From Ferruginibacter sp. (lineage in GTDB: Bacteria; Bacteroidota; Bacteroidia; Chitinophagales; Chitinophagaceae), in assembly GCA_019638525.1 (NCBI GenBank), contig JAHBTO010000001.1, forward strand, positions 744,001 through 808,000: a stretch of 64,000 nucleotides of DNA, written 5' to 3'. Numbering within the stretch: the stretch's first letter is position 1; each line of letters opens with the position of its first letter. Positions 1-9,117 of the stretch are shown piece after piece. The notes below the pieces were generated by a model. That model did no database searches. It was not told the DNA's origin and saw only the letters and a program-made list of their open reading frames with translations. The translations under genes and the position numbers were made by a program.

Positions 1-252
1 ACCAAAAGCCACGCTCATTTTGGGCATACTTTTAAAACGCTTATCAAGCATAACATAAACATTTACACCCCTGGCAAACCCGGTCATGTGGCTTTTAATA
101 CTATCTGGTACACCAATCCAGTGGTCGCTGGTAATTTGCAACATTAAATGATCGCCGGTACGGTTTATAAAACCGGGGGTATTTTTTTTATTTTGAGCAT
201 GTAATACTGATACGGAAAGCAGTGTAATGGCAATAAATAGTATTTTCTTCAT
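1..252 (-). CDS. Outer-membrane beta-barrel-like protein, N-terminal part (runs off the window)
   Basis: The frame starts at ATG 252 and is open to the window edge, giving the first 84 residues. It opens with a signal peptide (MKKILFIAITLLSVSVLHAQ, cleavage after AQ expected), so the protein is exported. The next part, with the words GDHLMLQ and DHWIGVPDSIK, resembles the N-terminus of the small outer-membrane beta-barrel proteins common in Chitinophagaceae; this is family memory, not a search result. The C-terminal barrel cannot be seen. It lies downstream of the tRNA on the same strand, with a terminator-like hairpin between them, so it is probably transcribed separately. Confidence 0.6.
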   Translation of the reverse strand, partial: MKKILFIAITLLSVSVLHAQNKKNTPGFINRTGDHLMLQITSDHWIGVPDSIKSHMTGFARGVNVYVMLDKRFKSMPKMSVAFG

Positions 253-364
253 AATCAATTTTGAAGCTGCAAATTAACGGCAAATAATTTAATGAAGCGT
301 TAAATAAAGCAGGTGTTGGTTTTTATGGTGTAATGCAACAGTTATACTTTTTATACAGGCATAT

Positions 365-400
365 AAAATAATAGGCCGCATTTGGGCAGCCTCTTATTTT
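365..400 (-). terminator. Terminator-like hairpin downstream of the CAT tRNA
   Basis: AAAATAA/TTATTTT and AGGC/GCCT form a 12-position stem with one mismatch around a 12-nt loop. Read on the minus strand it lies just after the 3' end of the tRNA and is followed by a T-rich run. It probably ends the tRNA transcript. Confidence 0.55.
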
Positions 401-408
401 ATAGGTTG

Positions 409-482
409 TGGGCCCACCTGGGCTCGAACCAGGGACCACCTGATTATGAGTCAGGTGCTCTAACCAACTGAGCTATAGGCCC
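409..482 (-). tRNA. tRNA with CAT anticodon (tRNA-Ile2 or elongator tRNA-Met)
   Basis: The minus strand folds as a 74-nt cloverleaf. The acceptor stem is GGGCCTA/TGGGCCC with discriminator A, the D-arm contains AGCTCAGTTGGTTAGAGC, the anticodon arm is CCTGA-CTCATAA-TCAGG, and the T-arm contains GGTTCGAGCC. The anticodon is CAT. The CTCATAATC loop and the GGTCCCTGGTTCG stretch look closer to the lysidine-modified tRNA-Ile2 than to elongator Met, but sequence alone does not settle it. CCA is not encoded. Confidence 0.9.
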
Positions 483-505
483 TGTTATTTTTACATAACG
501 GACGG

Positions 506-513
506 CAAAAGTA
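506..513 (-). promoter_or_regulatory. -7 promoter box for the tRNA
   Basis: On the minus strand this reads TACTTTTG, matching the Bacteroidota -7 consensus TAnnTTTG, and ends 23 nt before the tRNA 5' end. No convincing -33 TTTG is seen at the usual spacing. Confidence 0.4.
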
Positions 514-663
514 AGTAAAAAGAGGTATCTGTTGCTAATTTTTTTATTTAAAAATTAAAGTAGCATAGTTACAATAATAGTATCCGCTTAATTTACATGT
601 ATAATTGCAAAACATTTTTTTAAATTGATTTTAGTTAGGTATAAATACCGGTAATTTTTAATA

Positions 664-1779
664 ATGAGAAAACATGTTATTATATGTTTATGGATGCTTG
701 TAGTTTTTGCTAAATGTAAACAACCTGTAACCAATGCAGTGTATAAAAACCATGATAGTATTGTATCCTGTGAAGGAAATTTGCCTGCAAGGTTCTCGCC
801 CATAAATGATACAACAAACATTGTACAAGGCGAAAGTTCATTAACTGGCATGGTTAAAATCCCTTCGGGAGAATTTATGATGGGGGCATCGGATAATGAA
901 GGAAGGCAGGATGAATATCCGCAACATAAAGTAAAAGTGAATTCATTTTGGATGGATGCAACTGAAGTTACCAATGCACAGTTTAAAAAATTTGTAATGG
1001 CTACAGGGTATATAACAACTGCCGAAAAAAAACCTGATTGGGAAGAAATGAAAAAACAATTGCCGGCAGGTACACCAAAGCCGGATGATAGTTTGCTGGT
1101 AGCATCATCATTGGTGTTTAATCCTCCCAACCATCCTGTTTCGTTAAACGATGCATCGCAATGGTGGGCTTGGAAACAAGGCGCTAACTGGAAACATCCT
1201 GAAGGGCCCGGCAGTGATATCCGGGGAAAAGACAATTACCCGGTTGTACAGGTATCGTGGGATGATGCCATGGCATATTGTAAATGGGCAGGCAAAAGAT
1301 TACCTACAGAAGCAGAGTGGGAATGGGCCGCAAGAGGAGGCTTAATTAATGCTGAATACCCTTGGGGAAATGAAGCGGTTGAAGATGGCAGGCCAAAAGC
1401 CAATACCTGGCAGGGCTCGTTTCCATATAAAAACATAAAGTGGGATAAGTTTTACAGTGCAGCACCGGTAAAATCATTTTTACCAAACGGATATGGGTTG
1501 TTTGATATGGCAGGCAATGTTTGGGAATGGTGCAGCGATTGGTACAGACCCGATTATTATGAAAGCATAAAAAACAAAACAAGCATTAATCCGCAAGGGC
1601 CGCCTGGCAGCTACGATCCCATGGAACCTACAATACCCAAAAAAGTGGTAAGAAGCGGTTCTTTTTTGTGCAACGCTGCCTACTGTAAAGGCTACCGTGT
1701 TACATCACGTATGAAAACATCGCCTGATACAGGTTTGGATCATACAGGATTTAGGTGTGTAAAAGATATAGAAAAATAA
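664..1779 (+). CDS. Formylglycine-generating enzyme (FGE/SUMF1) family protein, exported
   Basis: A 371-residue protein with an exported N-terminus (hydrophobic residues about 3-16; the FAKC at 15-18 is a poor lipobox). The FGE-sulfatase domain spans about 65-368: it opens MVKIPSGEFMMGA, contains WDDAMAYCKWAGKRLPTEAE and MAGNVWEWC, and ends TGFRCV. Many members of this fold only bind ligands, but this one keeps the paired cysteines of true FGEs: C336 and C341 in SFLCNAAYCKGYR, like the copper-binding pair of bacterial and human FGE. It is therefore a good candidate for converting the active-site Cys of a sulfatase to formylglycine. No sulfatase gene is in the window. It stands alone after the tRNA. 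Confidence 0.85.
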   Translation: MRKHVIICLWMLVVFAKCKQPVTNAVYKNHDSIVSCEGNLPARFSPINDTTNIVQGESSLTGMVKIPSGEFMMGASDNEGRQDEYPQHKVKVNSFWMDATEVTNAQFKKFVMATGYITTAEKKPDWEEMKKQLPAGTPKPDDSLLVASSLVFNPPNHPVSLNDASQWWAWKQGANWKHPEGPGSDIRGKDNYPVVQVSWDDAMAYCKWAGKRLPTEAEWEWAARGGLINAEYPWGNEAVEDGRPKANTWQGSFPYKNIKWDKFYSAAPVKSFLPNGYGLFDMAGNVWEWCSDWYRPDYYESIKNKTSINPQGPPGSYDPMEPTIPKKVVRSGSFLCNAAYCKGYRVTSRMKTSPDTGLDHTGFRCVKDIEK

Positions 1780-1807
1780 AACAGATTTTTAATTGGGCAT
1801 TATTATT

Positions 1808-2422
1808 ATGGATAATATTAAAAACATCATTTTCGACCTTGGTGGCGTATTGCTGAACATCGATTTTAAAAAAAGCATTACCGCATTTGAAAAGTTGGGA
1901 GTTAAAAATTTTGAAGCAATGTTTTCGCAGTTTAAGGCCGATGAACTTTTTGAAAAACTTGAAACAGGCGCTATATCCGAAGCAGAATTTTATAAGGCAT
2001 TTAAAAAGAGAAGCCACCTAAACATCAGCAATGCAGATATAGAAAACGCCTGGAATGCATTGATACTTGATTTCAGAATAGGCAGCCTTGCCCATCTGGA
2101 AAAACTTTCTTTACGTTATAAACTCTACCTGTTAAGCAATACCAACAGCATACACGTAAAATGCTTTAAAAGAAAGTTTACTCAGCAAACCGGTAAAGCC
2201 AATTTTGACAGTTTTTTCAAAAAAGCCTGGTACTCTAACGAAGTGGGATTAAGAAAACCTAATGCAGATATATTTAAATTTACATTAACCCGGGAAAATC
2301 TTGAAGCAGCGGAAACACTTTTTATTGATGATACACTTATAAATATTGAAGCGGCTGCTAAACTGGGTTTTAAAACTCATCATCTGCTGGGGCAGGAAAC
2401 AATAGAGCAGGTAATAATATAA
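1808..2422 (+). CDS. HAD-superfamily hydrolase (YihX-like phosphatase)
   Basis: A 204-residue HAD subfamily IA protein. Motif I is FDLGGVL, with the second Asp of DxD replaced by Gly, as in YihX-type sugar phosphatases where FDLGNV is usual. Motif II is LLSNTN, motif III is the Lys in GLRKPNADIFK, and motif IV is FIDDTLINIEAA. The helical cap lies between about residues 15 and 85. Substrate cannot be told from sequence; a small phosphate ester in the cytosol is likely. ATG 1808 was chosen over an upstream in-frame TTG at 1793, which would only add MGIII. It lies 28 nt after the FGE-like gene and may share its transcript. Confidence 0.85.
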   Translation: MDNIKNIIFDLGGVLLNIDFKKSITAFEKLGVKNFEAMFSQFKADELFEKLETGAISEAEFYKAFKKRSHLNISNADIENAWNALILDFRIGSLAHLEKLSLRYKLYLLSNTNSIHVKCFKRKFTQQTGKANFDSFFKKAWYSNEVGLRKPNADIFKFTLTRENLEAAETLFIDDTLINIEAAAKLGFKTHHLLGQETIEQVII

Positions 2423-2439
2423 GTCAATTTGCAGGGAGT

Positions 2440-2667
2440 TTATTTTACTTCTTCAAAATCGATATAATCTTCTTTATTTACTTTGCTTGCAGGCTCTTTT
2501 TTTAAAGGCCTATCCTGGTTTTCATATTCTTTCATTTGTTGCCTCATTTTCTCAACTTTTTTACTTACCTCTTTACTTGATTTATAAACCGGTATCACAA
2601 AGTCGAATATGAGTTTGTATAAAATGTACAAAACCAGCAATTCAAATATTACTCTTATTATACCCAT
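2440..2667 (-). CDS. Small single-pass membrane protein, DUF4834-like
   Basis: A 75-residue protein with one N-terminal membrane helix (about residues 4-27) and a charged, Lys/Glu-rich cytoplasmic tail with coiled-coil tendency. The layout and the position beside rimP match the DUF4834 family of Bacteroidota, as I recall it. Function is unknown. It converges with the HAD gene, 17 nt apart. Confidence 0.7.
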   Translation of the reverse strand: MGIIRVIFELLVLYILYKLIFDFVIPVYKSSKEVSKKVEKMRQQMKEYENQDRPLKKEPASKVNKEDYIDFEEVK

Positions 2668-2744
2668 TCTGCAAATGTATATATCTATCAGGTGAAAAGC
2701 TGTTAAAATTAAGCAATGGGAAATAAAATTTTAATTAAGTTCAT

Positions 2745-2776
2745 TTTGGCAATTACAGCCTGCTTGCGTATATTTG
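2745..2776 (+). promoter_or_regulatory. Promoter of the rimP-nusA-infB operon
   Basis: TTTG at 2745-2748 and TATATTTG at 2769-2776 are separated by 20 nt, an exact fit to the Bacteroidota sigma-ABfr promoter (TTTG at -33, TAnnTTTG at -7). Transcription should start near 2781-2784. That rules out the in-frame TTG at 2774 as the rimP start and makes ATG 2786 very unlikely. Confidence 0.65.
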
Positions 2777-2796
2777 CACCGGACAATGAATCAATT

Positions 2797-2820
2797 GAAG
2801 GGAACGGTGGCGTTCCCTTC
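2797..2820 (+). promoter_or_regulatory. Perfect hairpin in the rimP leader (attenuator-like)
   Basis: GAAGGGAACG (2797-2806), loop GTGG, and CGTTCCCTTC (2811-2820) form a perfect 10-bp stem with a tetraloop, followed by TTCTTTTATC and then ATG 2831. It starts about 15 nt after the predicted transcription start. It looks like an intrinsic terminator with a weak U-tract, or a structure governing rimP translation. NusA, encoded in this operon, is a terminator-acting factor in other bacteria. Confidence 0.6.
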
Positions 2821-2830
2821 TTCTTTTATC

Positions 2831-3295
2831 ATGATGCAGGATACTCAAATACAGGCGGTAGAAAAATTGGTTGAACCTTTACTTACTGGCGATATTTTTT
2901 TGGTTTCCATTAAAATAAAACCCACCAATAATTTTAAGATATATATTGATGCTGATAATGGCCTTGGAATTGAAAAATGCATTAAAATAAACCGTGCCCT
3001 GTATAAGTTGATGGAAGAAACCGGCATGTATCCAAACGGCGATTTTTCGCTTGAAGTGAGCAGCCCGGGGCTAAATGAACCCTTAAAACTGCTGCGCCAA
3101 TATAAAAAAAATATTGGCAGGGATGTAGAAGTTACCATGATGGATGAAATGAAAAAAATCGGCAGGCTTAATACAGTAACAGATGAAAAAATAGCTATTG
3201 AAATAATTGAAGGGAAAGGTAAAAAAGCGGTTACAAAAACAGAAGAAATAACTTTTGCAAATATTAAGCACACAAAAGTTTTGATAAAAATTTAA
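2831..3295 (+). CDS. rimP: Ribosome maturation factor RimP
   Basis: RimP binds the 30S subunit during assembly. This 154-residue protein has the family's two domains: an N-terminal alpha/beta domain (about 10-85, with LEVSSPGLNEPLK as the hallmark near the domain junction) and a small C-terminal SH3-like beta-barrel (about 90-150). The start is taken at ATG 2831, the first of two adjacent Met codons, because the predicted transcript starts near 2783 and the leader hairpin ends at 2820. The frame is open upstream to TTG 2774, which lies inside the promoter. rimP-nusA-infB is the classic order. Confidence 0.93.
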   Translation: MMQDTQIQAVEKLVEPLLTGDIFLVSIKIKPTNNFKIYIDADNGLGIEKCIKINRALYKLMEETGMYPNGDFSLEVSSPGLNEPLKLLRQYKKNIGRDVEVTMMDEMKKIGRLNTVTDEKIAIEIIEGKGKKAVTKTEEITFANIKHTKVLIKI

Positions 3296-3350
3296 TTATT
3301 AATAAAACCCCTACCCCGGCGGGGATATAAAAGTGAGGCCGGAGCGGAAT

Positions 3351-4601
3351 ATGGCAAGTATTAATTTAATAGACTCCTTTCAGGAATTTAAAGATGCTGA
3401 AAACATTGATCGTCCTACATTGATGAAAGTGATGGAGGATGTATTTAAAACACTTATCCGTAAAAAATACGGTAGTGATGAATGTTTTGATGTAATTGTA
3501 AACGACCAGAAAGGTGATTTGGAAATTTTTCGCCGCCGTACCATAGTTGAAGATGATGACTTGTATAATACGTTAACCGAAATTGAATACAAGGATGCTA
3601 TTAAGATAGAACCCGATTACCAGGTTGGCGAAGAGTTGTACGAAGAAGTGGATATACAGAAAGAGTTTGGCCGCCGGGCTATCCTGGCCGGAAAACAAAC
3701 CCTGGCTGCCCGTATAAACGACCTTAAGAAAAACATCCTGATTAAAAAATACGAAGACCGCATTGGTGAAATTGTTAGTGGCGAAGTGTACCAGGTTTGG
3801 AAAAAAGAAGTGCTGCTGCTGGATGAAGAAGGTAACGAAATGCTGTTACCCAAGAGCGAACAAATACCAACCGATTATTTTAAAAAGGGCGAAACTGTAA
3901 GGGGTGTTGTTAAAAAAGTGGAATTAAAAAACAGCCAGGCTGTAATCATCATTTCACGTACCAGCCCGGCATTCCTCGAAAAATTATTGGAGATTGAAGT
4001 TCCTGAAATTTTTGACGGACTGATAGTGGTAAAGAAAATTGTTAGAGACCCGGGTGAAAGGGCTAAAGTAGCGGTAGAAAGTTACGACGACCGCATAGAC
4101 CCCGTTGGCGCCTGCGTAGGTATGAAAGGCAGCCGTATTCATGGAATTGTTCGTGAACTTAGAAATGAAAACATAGATGTTATCAACTGGACAAACAATA
4201 TACAGTTACTGATACAACGATCATTAACGCCTGCAAAAATAACCAGCATGGAACTGGACAATGAAAAAATGCATGCGAATGTTTACCTAAAACCCGACCA
4301 GGTTTCGCTGGCCATTGGCCGCCGTGGCGTAAACATAAAGCTGGCTTGCGAACTCACAGGTTACGAAATAGATGTTTTCCGTGATAACGAAGGCGAAGAA
4401 GAGGAATTTGATATTGATTTGGAAGAATTTACCGATGAAATTGAACCATGGATTATTGATGAATTGAAAAGAGTTGGATGTGATACCGGCCGCTCGGTTT
4501 TGGAATTAACAGCCGAAGAACTTGAGCGCAGAACAGACCTTGAAAAAGAAACAATTGAAGAAGTAAGAAATATTTTACTTGAAGAGTTTGGAAAGGAATA
4601 A
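3351..4601 (+). CDS. nusA: Transcription termination/antitermination factor NusA
   Basis: NusA binds RNA polymerase and affects pausing, termination and antitermination. The 416-residue protein has an N-terminal polymerase-binding domain (about 1-130), an S1 domain (about 135-200), then KH1 and KH2 (about 205-350; VGACVGMKGSRIHGIVREL and VSLAIGRRGVNIKLA carry GxxG loops). It ends with an acidic stretch and one helix-hairpin-helix-like unit (about 365-416), shorter than the paired acidic repeats of proteobacterial NusA. ATG 3351 was preferred to GTG 3333, which adds only MRPERN. It follows rimP by 55 nt and precedes infB in the same operon. Confidence 0.95.
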   Translation: MASINLIDSFQEFKDAENIDRPTLMKVMEDVFKTLIRKKYGSDECFDVIVNDQKGDLEIFRRRTIVEDDDLYNTLTEIEYKDAIKIEPDYQVGEELYEEVDIQKEFGRRAILAGKQTLAARINDLKKNILIKKYEDRIGEIVSGEVYQVWKKEVLLLDEEGNEMLLPKSEQIPTDYFKKGETVRGVVKKVELKNSQAVIIISRTSPAFLEKLLEIEVPEIFDGLIVVKKIVRDPGERAKVAVESYDDRIDPVGACVGMKGSRIHGIVRELRNENIDVINWTNNIQLLIQRSLTPAKITSMELDNEKMHANVYLKPDQVSLAIGRRGVNIKLACELTGYEIDVFRDNEGEEEEFDIDLEEFTDEIEPWIIDELKRVGCDTGRSVLELTAEELERRTDLEKETIEEVRNILLEEFGKE

Positions 4602-4680
4602 GTACTGGCGGCAATACAATATAAAACAGGATAACTAAAGAAAATTAAGCCCTGCAATTTGCAAGGCAAACAAAAAAAGA

Positions 4681-7491
4681 ATGGCAGAAGTAACTACACC
4701 AAGGTTGATGGCAGCAGCCAAAGAGTTTAACATAGGTAAAGATACCTTGGTAGACTTTCTTGTATCCAAAGGTTTTGATGGAGCCGAGTTAAAACCGGCA
4801 TCTAAATTAACCGAAGAGATGTACAAGGTTTTACAAACAGAATTTCAGCAAGATAAAATGGCCCACGAAAAGGCAATGAAAATTGACCTGCCCAAGGGTA
4901 CCGGCAGCAGTGAGCCTAAAAAGAAAAAAGATGAGCAAGATCTTTCCTTTGCTAAAAAAGAAACACCTAAAGCAAAAACAGAAAAACCTGCTGAAGAACA
5001 AAAAGAAGAAACAACAAAACAAAAACAATCTGAGGATATAAAAGAATCGGCCAAAGAAGTAAAAGCAGATGAACAAAAAGTAAAAGTTACAAAGCTTAAA
5101 GCACCAGAACTTGAAACACCCAAAATAGTTGATAAAATAGACCTTGATGCCATAGACTCATCAACCCGGCCTAAAAAAACTCCAAAAAAATCTGCATCAA
5201 AAGAAACAAGCGAAGAAAAAGTTACAGATACACCACCCAAAAAATCTAAAAAAGAAACGGCAGTAACAGAAGAAACAGCTGTAACTGCAGAGGAGGAGTT
5301 CAGGGAAGAAGAAACACCCGTAATAGAAAACATAAAAGCAAAAAAATTATCTGGCCCCAAAATAATGGGCAAAATTGAATTGCCTGTTGATAATGATACT
5401 CGTCCTAAAAAAGACACCGACGAAAAACGTAAGCGTAAGCGTATTCCAATGGAAAAAAAGCTGGGAACTTCAACGCAAGGCAAAAGGCATGGTGATAACA
5501 ACTTAGGAACTGGCACATTAAACAGGGGAGGCGCTCATGGTTTTAACAGGGGTGGTGCCGGATCTTCATCTCGAAGGGAAGAAAGGGTGATTGATGAAAA
5601 AGAAATACAGGAAAAGTTAAGAGAAACCCAGGCTAAACTGGCAGGCGCCGGGGGCAGAGGAAAAAGCCTGAAAGCAAAATACCGTAAAGCTAAGCGTGAT
5701 GAGCATGCTGAACAGGCTGGAGCAACCGGCGAAGAAAGCAATAAGCTACAAGTAACAGAATATATTTCGGTTAGTGAACTGGCAGGTTTAATGGATGTAA
5801 GTTTTGCCGATGTTATCAGTAAATGTATGAGCCTTGGTATTATGGTTTCTATCAACCAACGGCTGGAAGCGGATGTAATAGAACTGGTTGCCAGTGAATT
5901 TAATTACGAAGTGGAATTTTTAGGTGTAGAAGATACCGATGAATTTGATATAGATGAAGAAGATGATGATGAAAAAGATTTGTTGCCCAGGGCGCCAATT
6001 GTTACTATCATGGGGCACGTGGATCATGGTAAAACTTCATTACTTGACTATATAAGAAATACCAATGTTATTGCCGGCGAGGCCGGGGGCATTACCCAGC
6101 ATATTGGCGCTTATGAAGTAACATTAAAAGATGGAAGGCATATTGCATTTTTAGATACACCTGGCCACGAAGCATTTACGGCCATGCGTGCCCGTGGTGC
6201 CAAGGTAACCGATATTGCTGTAATTGTAGTGGCTGCAGATGATGCAGTGATGCCACAAACAAAAGAAGCCATTTCTCATGCCCAGGCCGCCAATGTGCCA
6301 ATGGTTTTTGCAATTAATAAAATGGATAAACCCGGCGCTAATCCAGAGAAGATTAAGGAACAGCTTGCAGGTATGAATATACTGGTGGAAAGCTGGGGCG
6401 GTAAATATCAAAGCCAGGAAATAAGCGCCAAAACCGGTGAAAATGTAGAACTGCTATTGGAAAAGATATTACTTGAAACAGATATTCTTGAACTTAAAGC
6501 AAATCCTAACAGGGAAGCCAGCGGAACAGTTATTGAAGCTTCGCTTGATAAAGGCCGTGGTTATGTTGCCACTATTTTGGTGCAAAATGGTACACTTAAA
6601 GTTGGCGATATGATTGTATCTGGACAATACTTTGGAAAAGTAAAAGCCATGTATAACGAACGTAACCAGCGTGAAGAGAAAGCGCCGCCATCAACCCCTG
6701 TTTTAATTTTAGGATTAAATGGCGCACCACAGGCTGGCGAAACTTTTAAAGTTTTTGAAAACGAAAGCGATGCCCGAAGTGTGGCATATAAACGTGGCCA
6801 AATTTTGCGTGAGCAAGGTATGCGTGCAAGAAAACACATTACACTTGATGAAATTGGCCGCCGCCTGGCATTGGGTTCATTTAAAGAGCTAAATGTAATT
6901 ATTAAAGGCGATGTGGATGGTTCGGTAGAAGCATTAAGCGATTCATTACAAAAATTAAGTACCGAAGAAATTGTAATAAAAGTTATTCATAAAGCAGTTG
7001 GTGCTATTACAGAAAGCGATGTTACACTGGCCAATGCTTCTGATGCAATTATCATAGGCTTTAATGTAAGGCCTTCAATACAGGCAGCAAGGCTGGCCGA
7101 GCAGGAAGCTATCCAGATAAAATTATACTCCATTATTTACAATGCTATTGAAGAAATCAAGAGCGCAATGGAAGGTATGCTTGAACCAAGTGTTGAAGAA
7201 AAAATACTGGCCAATGTTGAGATAAAAGAAGTATATAAGTTTGATAAAGCCAGTGTGGCAGGATGTTTTGTGCTGGATGGAAAAATGGCTAGAAATAACC
7301 GTATAAGATTGATACGTGATGGTATTGTTATTTATACGGGTGAACTGGGCAGTTTAAAAAGATTTAAAGACGATGTAAAAGAAGTTACATCAAGCATGGA
7401 ATGCGGCCTTACCATAAAAAATTATAACGATATAAAAGTTGGAGATATAGTAGAAGCATTTGAAGAAATAGAAGTGAAACGTACTCTATAA
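4681..7491 (+). CDS. infB: Translation initiation factor IF-2
   Basis: IF-2 brings initiator tRNA to the 30S subunit and promotes subunit joining with GTP hydrolysis. In this 936-residue protein a small N-terminal helical domain (about 5-55) is followed by a long, highly charged Lys/Glu/Thr linker (about 60-350). The GTPase core is at about 438-610: G1 [10 protein letters not shown]3 DTPGHEAF, G4 NKMD. Domains II, III and the tRNA-binding C-terminal domain follow. The linker is low-complexity but full-length. It is the last gene of the rimP-nusA-infB operon, 79 nt after nusA. Confidence 0.97.
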   Translation: MAEVTTPRLMAAAKEFNIGKDTLVDFLVSKGFDGAELKPASKLTEEMYKVLQTEFQQDKMAHEKAMKIDLPKGTGSSEPKKKKDEQDLSFAKKETPKAKTEKPAEEQKEETTKQKQSEDIKESAKEVKADEQKVKVTKLKAPELETPKIVDKIDLDAIDSSTRPKKTPKKSASKETSEEKVTDTPPKKSKKETAVTEETAVTAEEEFREEETPVIENIKAKKLSGPKIMGKIELPVDNDTRPKKDTDEKRKRKRIPMEKKLGTSTQGKRHGDNNLGTGTLNRGGAHGFNRGGAGSSSRREERVIDEKEIQEKLRETQAKLAGAGGRGKSLKAKYRKAKRDEHAEQAGATGEESNKLQVTEYISVSELAGLMDVSFADVISKCMSLGIMVSINQRLEADVIELVASEFNYEVEFLGVEDTDEFDIDEEDDDEKDLLPRAPIVTIMGHVDHGKTSLLDYIRNTNVIAGEAGGITQHIGAYEVTLKDGRHIAFLDTPGHEAFTAMRARGAKVTDIAVIVVAADDAVMPQTKEAISHAQAANVPMVFAINKMDKPGANPEKIKEQLAGMNILVESWGGKYQSQEISAKTGENVELLLEKILLETDILELKANPNREASGTVIEASLDKGRGYVATILVQNGTLKVGDMIVSGQYFGKVKAMYNERNQREEKAPPSTPVLILGLNGAPQAGETFKVFENESDARSVAYKRGQILREQGMRARKHITLDEIGRRLALGSFKELNVIIKGDVDGSVEALSDSLQKLSTEEIVIKVIHKAVGAITESDVTLANASDAIIIGFNVRPSIQAARLAEQEAIQIKLYSIIYNAIEEIKSAMEGMLEPSVEEKILANVEIKEVYKFDKASVAGCFVLDGKMARNNRIRLIRDGIVIYTGELGSLKRFKDDVKEVTSSMECGLTIKNYNDIKVGDIVEAFEEIEVKRTL

Positions 7492-7582
7492 AAAATACAG
7501 GGTAAGCAAATTCTATAGTATTTAGCTTCTCAATCTTTTGTTAAATGAATATTATTTAGCTAAGGGTTAAACAGGGCAGGCT

Positions 7583-7590
7583 TACTTTTG
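7583..7590 (+). promoter_or_regulatory. -7 promoter box upstream of the SurA-like gene
   Basis: TACTTTTG fits TAnnTTTG and ends 49 nt before ATG 7640. A -33 TTTG is not present at standard spacing, so this is only suggestive. Confidence 0.35.
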
Positions 7591-7639
7591 ATACTTGCTT
7601 CTAAAGTAAACAGCATACAGGCAGGTAAAATTAATTTTA

Positions 7640-9022
7640 ATGAAAAAGTATTTATTCATCCTCATTACATCATTTACAGTTTCTGTTACTTCCATTGCAC
7701 AACCGGGGCATACAAAGGCTGTTGTAGCAGATAAGATAGTTGCTGTAGTGGGCGATAAGATTATTTTAAAAAGCGATCTTGATAACAGCATATTGGATAT
7801 GCAGCGCCAGAATATTGCCATTCCCGAAAATGCACGCTGTTTGTTGCTTGAACAGGCAATGGGAATTAAAGCATTGGTATTACAGGCCGAAAAAGATTCG
7901 TTACCGGTAACAGACGAAGAAGTAGAAACAATTATTGATAACAGGATTAGGGCATTCATCAGCCAATACGGCTCTAAAGATGAACTGGAAAAAATAGCTG
8001 GTAAAACCGTTTATCAACTTAAGGAAGATTTTAAAGAGCCTATCCGTGATCAAAAACTGGCAGAAGCAATGCGTAATAAAATTGTAGAAAATGTACGCAT
8101 TACCCCTAAAGAAGTGAATGAATATTATGAAAAGATACCCAAAGACAGCTTGCGTTATTATGAAAGCGAAGTGGAAGTAAGCCAAATAATATCTTATCCC
8201 AAGGCAACGAGGGAGGCAGAAGAATACTGTATTGAACAATTAAAAGGGTTTAAAGAACAGGTAGAAAGCGGTAAAAGTGATTTTGCCACACTGGCAAGTA
8301 TTTACACACAAGACCCGGGCAGTAAGGAAACAGGCGGGCAGTATGATGTAAACCGCTATTCAAGAGAACTTGACCCAGTTTGGCTGGGCAAGGCATTTAC
8401 ATTAAAACCGGGGCAGGTATCCAATCCTTTTAAAACAAGGTTTGGTTATCATATTATGCAATTGGTAAGCCGTGCAGGCGATGATGCATCTGTAAGGCAT
8501 ATATTATTGATACCACAGGTTACATCCTTCGAAATAAAAGATGCAATGCAAAAACTTGACTCTGTACGGGCATTATTGATGACAGGCGCTATGGATTTTG
8601 GAACTGCCGTAGCTAAATTCAGTGATGATGAAGCCAGTAAATTTACGGCAGGACAAATTACCGGGCCCGACGGAAGTACTTATTTAACTATTGACCAACT
8701 TGATAAAGGGCTGGTGATGATGCTAAAAGATTTAAAACCCGGCCAATACTCACAACCTGTAGAATATACAGATGAAAGAGGAAAAAAGGGTGTAAGGCTT
8801 GTATACTTAAAAACAAGAACCGAACCACACCGGGAAAATCTTAAAGATGATTATGACCGCATTGCATCAAGGGCGCTTGAAGAAAAAAAGAATGATGTGC
8901 TTGGCGACTGGTTTATGAAAAAAGTGGTTAACTATTATATTATGATTGACGATGATTATAAAAGCTGTCCTGAAATGGCAAAATGGTTAAAGGGGGTTAC
9001 AAGCAACACAGTAAGCAAATAA
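7640..9022 (+). CDS. SurA-like periplasmic peptidyl-prolyl isomerase
   Basis: A 460-residue exported protein; the signal peptide ends near residue 21 (TSIAQ). The N-terminal part (about 30-165) is a SurA-type chaperone domain (VVADKIVAVVGDKIILKSDL), followed by two parvulin domains. The first, about 175-285, is the better conserved (TQDPGSKETGGQYD, FGYHIMQL). The second, about 290-395, starts with SVRHILLIPQ. Such proteins assist folding of outer-membrane proteins. A strong hairpin terminator follows, so it is probably monocistronic. Confidence 0.88.
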   Translation: MKKYLFILITSFTVSVTSIAQPGHTKAVVADKIVAVVGDKIILKSDLDNSILDMQRQNIAIPENARCLLLEQAMGIKALVLQAEKDSLPVTDEEVETIIDNRIRAFISQYGSKDELEKIAGKTVYQLKEDFKEPIRDQKLAEAMRNKIVENVRITPKEVNEYYEKIPKDSLRYYESEVEVSQIISYPKATREAEEYCIEQLKGFKEQVESGKSDFATLASIYTQDPGSKETGGQYDVNRYSRELDPVWLGKAFTLKPGQVSNPFKTRFGYHIMQLVSRAGDDASVRHILLIPQVTSFEIKDAMQKLDSVRALLMTGAMDFGTAVAKFSDDEASKFTAGQITGPDGSTYLTIDQLDKGLVMMLKDLKPGQYSQPVEYTDERGKKGVRLVYLKTRTEPHRENLKDDYDRIASRALEEKKNDVLGDWFMKKVVNYYIMIDDDYKSCPEMAKWLKGVTSNTVSK

Positions 9023-9042
9023 AAAATGAAATTAGTTTATTA

Positions 9043-9078
9043 AAAGCGTTCCGGTAAGTAAACGGAGCGCTTTGTTTT
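9043..9078 (+). terminator. Intrinsic terminator after the SurA-like gene
   Basis: AAAGCGTTCCG (9043-9053) pairs with CGGAGCGCTTT (9063-9073) over 11 positions with one G-T wobble, and GTTTT follows. It sits 20 nt after the stop codon at 9022. Confidence 0.75.
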
Positions 9079-9117
9079 AAATAAAAATTTAAACAAAGCG
9101 GGAAAAGAAAATATATT

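Noticed and set aside
588..1235. 215-codon minus-strand open frame over the FGE-like gene
   Set aside because: It lies antisense to a gene with clear FGE-domain motifs; its translation is unstructured and Cys/Ser-rich with no family pattern.
2774..2830. Longer rimP start at TTG 2774
   Set aside because: The TTG lies inside the -7 promoter box and the added residues would be encoded by the leader hairpin.
4845..5516. 223-codon minus-strand open frame over infB
   Set aside because: It is the shadow of the charged Lys/Glu linker of IF-2; the translation is a Ser/Phe/Val low-complexity sequence.
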